Positions 58,514 to 64,000 of a stretch of 64,000 bases of DNA are shown in pieces; the first letter of the stretch is position 1, and each line of letters begins with the position of its first letter. A program made the position numbers and the translations under genes. This DNA comes from Clostridium sardiniense (lineage in GTDB: Bacteria; Bacillota; Clostridia; Clostridiales; Clostridiaceae): positions 1 to 64,000 of the forward strand of contig NZ_JAFBDA010000017.1 in assembly GCF_016907995.1 (NCBI RefSeq), given 5' to 3'. The notes under the pieces were generated by a model that was given only the letters and a program-made list of their open reading frames with translations, did no database searches and was not told the DNA's origin.

Positions 58514-58694
58514 AAATATCACCCTTCTTCATAAATCTCAATATAATATATTATATAGTATATTATACCATTTTTTATTGTTTTTACCCTTGATTTATAC
58601 AATTTAATTTTTTATTTTATATAAATATTCTGTTAATTGATTTAACTAATTTTTTTATCTATAATTATTAAATATAGATTAAGGAGGTTTATCA

Positions 58695-59099
58695 TTGTAT
58701 TTTTGTGAAATATGTAATAAAGAAGCTGATATTCATCACATTGTTCATAAAAATGAAGGTGGTTTTGATATAGAGTTAAATTATATGTATCTATGCGAAG
58801 ATCACCATCGTGGAAGATCAGGACCACATCACTCTCTTGAAACAGATATTTCTTATAAAATTAAATTACAAAAAAAGCTATATAAACTTCTTCCCAAAAG
58901 ATACTATTCTTTTAGGGAACTTTGTAATATATTAAACGCTTCTACCAATATGGTTAAGCGTTTGACAAAAGATATAAAATTATATAAAGAAGGCTATAAA
59001 AAAGAAGATATTATATTTATTTTAATGGGTAAATCTTACTATTCTGAAGAATTGCTCGAAAATATTAAACTCGAAAAACTTTATGAAAGCATTTATTGA
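58695..59099 (+). CDS. HNH-like zinc-binding protein with a C-terminal helical domain
   Basis: The product is 134 residues and starts at TTG seven bases after AAGGAGG. The N-terminal 40 residues form an HNH-type zinc module: C-E-I-C, then DIHHIVHKNEGG, and C-E-D-H-H. The next 90 residues are helical with an HTH-like stretch (SFRELCNILNASTNMVKRL). This suggests nucleic acid binding. Its stop codon overlaps the -35 box of the thrS leader promoter. Confidence 0.78.
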   Translation: MYFCEICNKEADIHHIVHKNEGGFDIELNYMYLCEDHHRGRSGPHHSLETDISYKIKLQKKLYKLLPKRYYSFRELCNILNASTNMVKRLTKDIKLYKEGYKKEDIIFILMGKSYYSEELLENIKLEKLYESIY

Positions 59100-59124
59100 C
59101 ATCTGAAATTTGTATGATTATAAT
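59096..59124 (+). promoter_or_regulatory. thrS leader promoter
   Basis: TTGACA and TATAAT are separated by exactly 17 bases; the -35 overlaps the stop codon of the HNH-like gene. Confidence 0.88.
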
Positions 59125-59130
59125 ATAAAT

Positions 59131-59379
59131 TAACTTAAGAAGATAAACACATTGATGAGAAGAGTATGTTAAATCCTCATTTACAGAGAGAGAGTACATT
59201 AGCTGTAAGTACTTTTATATGAGCTTAACAGAAAACTAACTCGGAGTGACTCTAATCCAGTCCGTCATTGTCACGTTACGACATATTAAAGTGATTCTTA
59301 AGACTTACTCTTAAGAATAACTAGAGTGGAACCACGGATATTATACTTCGTCTCTAATTTTTAGAGACGGAGTTTTTTT
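59131..59379 (+). promoter_or_regulatory. T-box leader of thrS
   Basis: The leader of about 250 bases has a Stem I start (GATGAGAAGAGTA), the T-box sequence AGAGTGGAACCACGG (59323-59337) and a terminator (stem CGTCTCTAA/TTAGAGACG followed by T7). Uncharged tRNA-Thr should stabilise the antiterminator. I did not fix the specifier codon by eye; threonine is inferred from the gene. Confidence 0.93.
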
Positions 59380-59434
59380 ATTTTAGTAAATAATTTTTAG
59401 TTTTAATATAGAAAAAAGAAAGGAGTTTTTTAAG

Positions 59435-61366
59435 ATGATTAAAGTTAGTTTAAAAGACGGATCAGTTAAAGAATTTGAAAAAGGTGTATCAGTTTTAGAC
59501 GTAGCAAAAAGTATTAGTGAAGGATTAGCTAGAAATGCTTTCTGTGGATTAGTAAATGGAGAGGTTGTTGATTTACGTCATACAATAAACGAAGATTGTG
59601 AAGTTGGTCTTTGTACTTTTGATTCACAAGAAGGAAAAGATGCTTTAAGACACAGTGCATCACACGTATTAGCTTATGCTGTTAAAAGATTATTCCCAGA
59701 GGTTAAGATTGCTATAGGACCTGCAATCGAAGATGGCTTCTACTATGATTTTGATAAAGAAGGTGCATTTAGTGCACAAGATTTAGAAAAAATCGAAGCT
59801 GAAATGAAAAAAATAGTTAAAGAAAATCCTCAAATTGAAAGATTTGAATTACCAAGGAATGAAGCTTTAGAGCTTATGAAAGACGAACCTTACAAGGTTG
59901 AGCTTATAAATGATTTAGGGAAAGATGAGATTATTTCATTCTACAAAATGGGAGACTTCGTAGACCTATGCGCTGGACCTCACGTAATGTCACTTAAGCC
60001 AATGAAAGGTATCAAACTTTTAAGAACTGCTGGTGCTTACTGGAGAGGCGACGAAAAGAACAAGATGCTTGCTAGAATATATGGTACTGCATTCTTAAAG
60101 AATAAAGATCTAGAAGAACATTTAGAAGCTTTAGAAGAAGCTAAAAAGAGAGACCACAACAAACTAGGTAGAGAATTAAAATTATTCACTACTGATGAAA
60201 ATGTAGGTCAAGGTCTTCCTCTAATAATGCCAAAGGGATCTAGAATAATTCAAACTCTTCAAAGATGGATTGAAGATGAAGAAGAAAGAAGAGGTTATGT
60301 TTTAACAAAAACTCCTTTAATGGCAAAAAGTGACCTTTATAAAATCTCAGGTCACTGGGATCACTATAAAGATGGAATGTTCGTTTTAGGTGATGAAGAA
60401 AAGGATGACGAAGTATTCGCATTAAGACCTATGACTTGTCCATTCCAATATGCAATATACAATGCAGAACAACACAGTTACAGAGATCTTCCTGTAAGAT
60501 TCGCTGAAACTTCTACTCTATTTAGAAATGAATCATCAGGAGAAATGCATGGACTTATAAGAGTTAGACAATTTACTCTAGCTGATGGTCACATAGTATG
60601 TACTCCTGAACAACTAGAAGAAGAATTTAAAGGTGTTGTTGATTTAATAAAATATGTAATGGCTACTTTAGGAATTGATGGAGATATCTCATACAGATTC
60701 TCAAAATGGGATCCAAACAATACTAAAAAGTACATTAACAATCCAGAAGCTTGGGAAAAGACTCAAGAAATAATGAAAACTATATTAGATCATTTACAAA
60801 TAGATTATGTAGAAGCTGATGATGAAGCTGCATTCTACGGACCAAAACTTGATATCCAGTTTAAGAATGTTCATGGAAAAGAAGATACTATTATAACTGT
60901 TCAAATAGACTTTGCTCTAGCTGAAAGATTTAATATGACTTATATTGATAAAGATGGTGAAAAAAAACGTCCATACATTATCCATAGATCATCAATCGGA
61001 TGTTATGAAAGAACACTTGCTATGCTTATTGAAAAGTACGCAGGAGCATTCCCAACTTGGCTTGCACCAGTTCAAGCAAAGGTTCTTCCATTATCAGATA
61101 AGTACAATGACTACACTGAAAAAATCGTTAGAGATTTAAGAAATAGTGGTGTAAGAGTTGAAGCTGATTACAGAACTGAAAAACTTGGATACAAGATAAG
61201 AGAAGCAAGACTTGAAAGAGTTCCTTATATCTTAGTTGTTGGTGAAAAAGAAATGAATGATAATGCTGTTTCAGTTAGAAGCAGAAAGAATGATGATGAA
61301 GGTTCAATGAACTTTGAAGAATTCAAAGCTAGATTACTTTCAGAAATAGCTAACAGAGAATTATAA
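59435..61366 (+). CDS. thrS: Threonyl-tRNA synthetase
   Basis: The 643-residue class II synthetase has an N-terminal TGS domain (about 1-62), an editing domain with HSASHVLAYA and the C-H motif in DLCAGPHV, and the catalytic core with RPMTCPFQ and IHRSSIGCYERTLAMLIEKY. The C-terminal anticodon-binding domain is complete. The length is normal, and AAAGGAG precedes the start. It is controlled by the T-box upstream. Confidence 0.98.
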   Translation: MIKVSLKDGSVKEFEKGVSVLDVAKSISEGLARNAFCGLVNGEVVDLRHTINEDCEVGLCTFDSQEGKDALRHSASHVLAYAVKRLFPEVKIAIGPAIEDGFYYDFDKEGAFSAQDLEKIEAEMKKIVKENPQIERFELPRNEALELMKDEPYKVELINDLGKDEIISFYKMGDFVDLCAGPHVMSLKPMKGIKLLRTAGAYWRGDEKNKMLARIYGTAFLKNKDLEEHLEALEEAKKRDHNKLGRELKLFTTDENVGQGLPLIMPKGSRIIQTLQRWIEDEEERRGYVLTKTPLMAKSDLYKISGHWDHYKDGMFVLGDEEKDDEVFALRPMTCPFQYAIYNAEQHSYRDLPVRFAETSTLFRNESSGEMHGLIRVRQFTLADGHIVCTPEQLEEEFKGVVDLIKYVMATLGIDGDISYRFSKWDPNNTKKYINNPEAWEKTQEIMKTILDHLQIDYVEADDEAAFYGPKLDIQFKNVHGKEDTIITVQIDFALAERFNMTYIDKDGEKKRPYIIHRSSIGCYERTLAMLIEKYAGAFPTWLAPVQAKVLPLSDKYNDYTEKIVRDLRNSGVRVEADYRTEKLGYKIREARLERVPYILVVGEKEMNDNAVSVRSRKNDDEGSMNFEEFKARLLSEIANREL

Positions 61367-61373
61367 TATATTT

Positions 61374-61411
61374 AAAAGAGAAGCTTAAATTTTTAAGCTT
61401 CTCTTCTTTTA
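61374..61411 (+). terminator. thrS terminator
   Basis: AGAGAAGCTTAAA and TTTAAGCTTCTCT pair and are followed by a T-rich tail. Confidence 0.88.
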
Positions 61412-61498
61412 TTTCATATATATCATATTATTTATAATTAATTTTATATCCATTTGCCTAATTATTTAATTTTTTACATATTCTTTTCATTACATTAA

Positions 61499-62539
61499 TT
61501 ACTTTTCTACTTTAAATGTATACTTCGTTGATTTAGAATAGATTTTCCCTGCACTTAGATAAGATTTTTCTTTAAAGACTTCATTATATCCAATTGGTGG
61601 TGCTTGTGTTTCAAAGCATATTCCAAGTCTTCTTTTAGGAGTCATTCCGCCATAAATAGTACAATCATTTATAAAGTTCATAGAATACACAACAACACTT
61701 TCCTGATCAGTTTGAATTTCTAATACTCTTCCACTCTCTTCATCTTTAAGTGCAATTCTTCTATCTTCTTTATTTAGAATAAATGGATGGTCATAACCAA
61801 ATCCAAGTTTTACTTGTGGATCATCACTATCTATTCTCTCTCCTATTTTATGAGGTTTTCTAAAATCAAATGGAGTCCCTAAAACTTCATATTCCTCTCC
61901 TGTAACTCCCCCATTTTCATCTATCTTTAATATCTTATCTGAATTAATATATAATTCTTCATTAAGTATATCGCTCTTATAATCACCACTTAAATTAAAA
62001 TAACTATGGTTAGTCATATTAACTAAAGTATCCTTATCTGAAATAGCTTTAATCTTAAATAAGAATTCATTATAATCATTCAACTCATATATAACTTTTA
62101 CTGTAAGATTTCCAGGATAATTCTCTTCAAGATCATGAGATTCTATTGAAAGTTCAAGTCTTGTATCTTTATCATCACTTATATCTTTAATATCCCAGAA
62201 TTTTTTATCAAACCCAACTTGTCCACCATGACCCGAGTTAACTCCATAATTTTTTGAAAGCTCATATAATTTATCATTTATAGTTATTTCGCCTTTATCA
62301 ATTCTCCCTGCTGTTCTACCTATAACAGCTCCATAATAGGATGGATTACTATAATAATCTTCTATATTTTCATAAGCTAACACTATATTTTCAACTTTTC
62401 CTTCTTTATTAGGAGTCATAATCTTTGTAATTATTCCACCTAAATTTAGTATAGATATACTTACCCCATTGCTATTTGTTAAAGTATACTCTATAACATC
62501 TTTTTCATTATAAAATCCTCTTTTAACTTCTTTTATCAT
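61499..62539 (-). CDS. galM: Aldose 1-epimerase (mutarotase)
   Basis: The 346-residue enzyme interconverts alpha- and beta-anomers of galactose or glucose. The catalytic histidines lie in GVNSGHGGQVGFDKKFWD and NMTNHSYFNLSGD, and FCFETQAPP-like ICFETQAPP carries the catalytic glutamate. It is a single gene, with no galactose operon beside it. Confidence 0.95.
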   Translation of the reverse strand: MIKEVKRGFYNEKDVIEYTLTNSNGVSISILNLGGIITKIMTPNKEGKVENIVLAYENIEDYYSNPSYYGAVIGRTAGRIDKGEITINDKLYELSKNYGVNSGHGGQVGFDKKFWDIKDISDDKDTRLELSIESHDLEENYPGNLTVKVIYELNDYNEFLFKIKAISDKDTLVNMTNHSYFNLSGDYKSDILNEELYINSDKILKIDENGGVTGEEYEVLGTPFDFRKPHKIGERIDSDDPQVKLGFGYDHPFILNKEDRRIALKDEESGRVLEIQTDQESVVVYSMNFINDCTIYGGMTPKRRLGICFETQAPPIGYNEVFKEKSYLSAGKIYSKSTKYTFKVEK

Positions 62540-62803
62540 TTAATTCCCATCCCTCTCTACACACATTTCATCTAAACATTTACATGGATAATATAATTTG
62601 CTTCTCATATTAAATTATATTGTGTTCTACTATTTTACATTACATAAATATTAACATCAATACTATATTATAAATTCATTTAACTTATATATTTAAATAA
62701 ATTTATAATATATAGTTAAGAGTGTTCTATATAAATTTATTACGAATATAAATAGCTTCCTCTCTTAATTATCTTCTCATAAAATTGCTCACTTTTTATA
62801 TCC

Positions 62804-63397
62804 TTACTTATTATTTTTTATATTTATTACCTGGTTTTCTGTTATTATTAAATCTACCTTTATATCATGTTCTTCAACTTCTAATTTTTCTAAAACTTGA
62901 AAGTCATATGATAATGCTATTTTTTTGCATTCAATTTGATTCTGTTCTAAGAACTTATCATAATATCCGCCTCCATAGCCCAACCTATTTCCTTCTCTAT
63001 CAAAAGCAACTCCTGGCATAACTATAAGGTCTAACTTATTCACATCAAAATCACTTTTATCCCCAATTGGCTCTAATATTCCATAACTACTTGTGACTAA
63101 ATTTTCTAATGAATCTATTTTTATAAAGACCATATCCTTTTTAATTACCTTTGGTACATATACCTCTTTACCACTATTTAATGCATCCTTGATTATTATC
63201 TTTGTATTTATCTCTGATCCAAAACCAATATATATAAATATTCCTCTTGCATTCTTATAAGTTTCACTCATCATAAATTTTTCTATTATCTCATTATCCA
63301 TAGCTCCCTTAGCTATTATATCTAATTCATCTCTTTTTTTAATAATATTTTTTCTAGTCTCTTTTTTAATAATTTTTTTATACAATAACTTCTTCAT
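62804..63397 (-). CDS. 5-formyltetrahydrofolate cyclo-ligase
   Basis: The 197-residue enzyme converts 5-formyl-THF to 5,10-methenyl-THF with ATP. Family motifs are clear: the basic N-terminus KKETRKNIIKKRDEL, IDLIVMPGVAFDREGNRLGYGGGYYDKFL, and the C-terminal EHDIKVDLIITE. AAAGGA abuts the first ATG, so a TTG at 63385 is an alternative start. It is preceded by a SAM-I riboswitch, tying folate recycling to methionine/SAM status. Confidence 0.93.
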   Translation of the reverse strand: MKKLLYKKIIKKETRKNIIKKRDELDIIAKGAMDNEIIEKFMMSETYKNARGIFIYIGFGSEINTKIIIKDALNSGKEVYVPKVIKKDMVFIKIDSLENLVTSSYGILEPIGDKSDFDVNKLDLIVMPGVAFDREGNRLGYGGGYYDKFLEQNQIECKKIALSYDFQVLEKLEVEEHDIKVDLIITENQVINIKNNK

Positions 63398-63423
63398 TCC
63401 TTTCAGCCCAAATCATTATATAT

Positions 63424-63455
63424 AAAAAGCACTAGAGAATTAATCTCTAGTGCTT
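63424..63455 (-). terminator. SAM-I riboswitch terminator, cyclo-ligase gene
   Basis: AAGCACTAGAGA and TCTCTAGTGCTT form a 12-bp stem followed by T5 on the minus strand. Confidence 0.88.
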
Positions 63456-63477
63456 AAATTCACTATAACATACTCTC

Positions 63478-63643
63478 TTTACCTATCAGTTTACCAAACT
63501 GTAGGATTTAGCACCACACTATTTATTTGCTTAAGATATAGGGAATAAATATATAAAACATATTTTTTATAATTATCCTAAATATAATCTTCACAGATTG
63601 CTGGGCTTCATAGTCCCAATACTTCCACCACTCTAAATAAGAT
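63478..63643 (-). promoter_or_regulatory. SAM-I (S-box) riboswitch upstream of the cyclo-ligase gene
   Basis: The minus strand has TAGAGTGGTGGAAG, GGGACTATGAAGCCC, AGCAATCT and GTGTGGTGCTAAATCC, then ACTGATAGGTAAAG. The core is canonical, although the P1 pairing looks weaker than in the copy at 57504. The terminator at 63424-63455 is the platform. Confidence 0.92.
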
Positions 63644-63720
63644 ACAGCCATTAAATTATCTTCCTATAATAAACTTCAGTTTACTATAAGATAAACACAA
63701 CTTTAATCTTAAACTTTTAT

Positions 63721-64000
63721 TTATAGTAAATAACTTACATTCAGTTTATTACTATGAGGATTTACATATATATATGTATCTACTTCAAAAATCTCTTTAA
63801 ACATTTCCTTAGTAAATACCTCTTCTACAGTGCCTTCGCCAACTATTTTTCCACCTTTCACTATATATATATAATCGCAAAAAGCAGCTGCTATATTCAT
63901 ATCATGAATGGTAGTAAAAATAGTAATATTCGAATCCTTTAGCATATTCATTATCTGAATTTGATTTTTAATATCCAAGTGATTAGTTGGTTCATCTAGC
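63721..64000 (-). CDS. ABC transporter ATPase, iron-siderophore/B12 type (partial)
   Basis: Only the C-terminal 92 codons are in the window; the start lies beyond base 64000. At the very edge the Walker B and D-loop read LDEPTNHLD, followed by TTIHDMNIAAAFCD with the switch histidine, and a typical FepC/BtuD-type C-terminus (GKIVGEGTVEEVFT). It is probably the last gene of an iron, heme or cobalamin uptake operon. Confidence 0.9.
   Translation of the reverse strand, partial: LDEPTNHLDIKNQIQIMNMLKDSNITIFTTIHDMNIAAAFCDYIYIVKGGKIVGEGTVEEVFTKEMFKEIFEVDTYIYVNPHSNKLNVSYLL

Noticed and set aside
62785..63021. Plus-strand ORF opposite the cyclo-ligase gene
   Set aside because: It is an antisense shadow without ribosome site; the minus-strand gene has clear family motifs.

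Overview
The window reads as chromosome of a low-GC, strictly anaerobic Firmicute of Clostridium sensu stricto, close to the C. perfringens / C. baratii / C. sardiniense group. The basis is the very AT-rich sequence, a complete crt-bcd-etfB-etfA-hbd butyryl-CoA operon with an adjacent rex, an [FeFe]-hydrogenase-like protein, and a secreted phospholipase C whose mature length and zinc-site spacing match C. perfringens alpha-toxin. The species cannot be fixed by eye. Most genes are on the minus strand.

Layout. (1) 153-5560: a small genomic island set into the 3' end of guaA. The last 28 codons plus stop of guaA occur twice, 86 of 87 bases identical, with the only difference synonymous. The repeats flank about 5.2 kb holding two DUF2971-like genes (minus strand) and a divergent two-gene operon of a Cap4/DUF4297-like nuclease and an SMC/Rad50-like ATPase with a CxxC hook, which resembles Lamassu / ABC-three-component anti-phage systems. 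No integrase is present. (2) 5474-18078: guaA, guaB with a guanine riboswitch, a prepilin peptidase and a pilin-like protein, groES-groEL with a perfect CIRCE, a hydrogenase-like protein, a small HNH protein, an 8-oxoguanine glycosylase, and the alpha-toxin-like PLC. (3) 18079-24000: the butyryl-CoA operon with a Rex operator, rex, and an unidentified terminator-ended RNA ahead of rex. (4) 24078-31092: PAP2 phosphatase, cadA-cadC, a Zn-dependent PLC-like protein, a VanY-type peptidase and a GDP-mannose pyrophosphorylase.

(5) 31292-47773: a glycyl-radical bacterial microcompartment locus. The signature enzyme carries H164, H281, C433, E435 and D447 at exactly the positions known from the B12-independent glycerol dehydratase of C. 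butyricum. It therefore looks like a diol (1,2-propanediol or glycerol) dehydratase, not the choline lyase CutC. It has a 60-residue internal insert that resembles an encapsulation peptide. The operon also encodes its activase, four shell proteins, two CoA-acylating aldehyde dehydrogenases, an iron-type alcohol dehydrogenase, PduL, EutJ, a PocR-domain two-component system and its own SAM synthetase. Inferred flow: diol to aldehyde, then alcohol (PduQ-like) or acyl-CoA (PduP-like), then acyl-phosphate (PduL). A PduO-C/HbpS-like gene diverges from the operon.

(6) 48015-64000: a P-type ATPase behind a yybP-ykoY manganese riboswitch, an aldehyde dehydrogenase, an RsiV-like protein, a pseudouridine synthase, a probable SigI-C/RsgI fusion, ispF, an NhaC-type transporter behind a SAM-I riboswitch, thrS behind a T-box, galM, 5-formyl-THF cyclo-ligase behind a second SAM-I riboswitch, and the end of an iron/B12-type ABC ATPase gene cut by the window edge.

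The best leads for something undescribed are the guaA island, the SigI-C/RsgI fusion, the PocR kinase lacking its phospho-acceptor histidine, and the orphan RNA upstream of rex. All family names come from reading motifs; no database search was possible.
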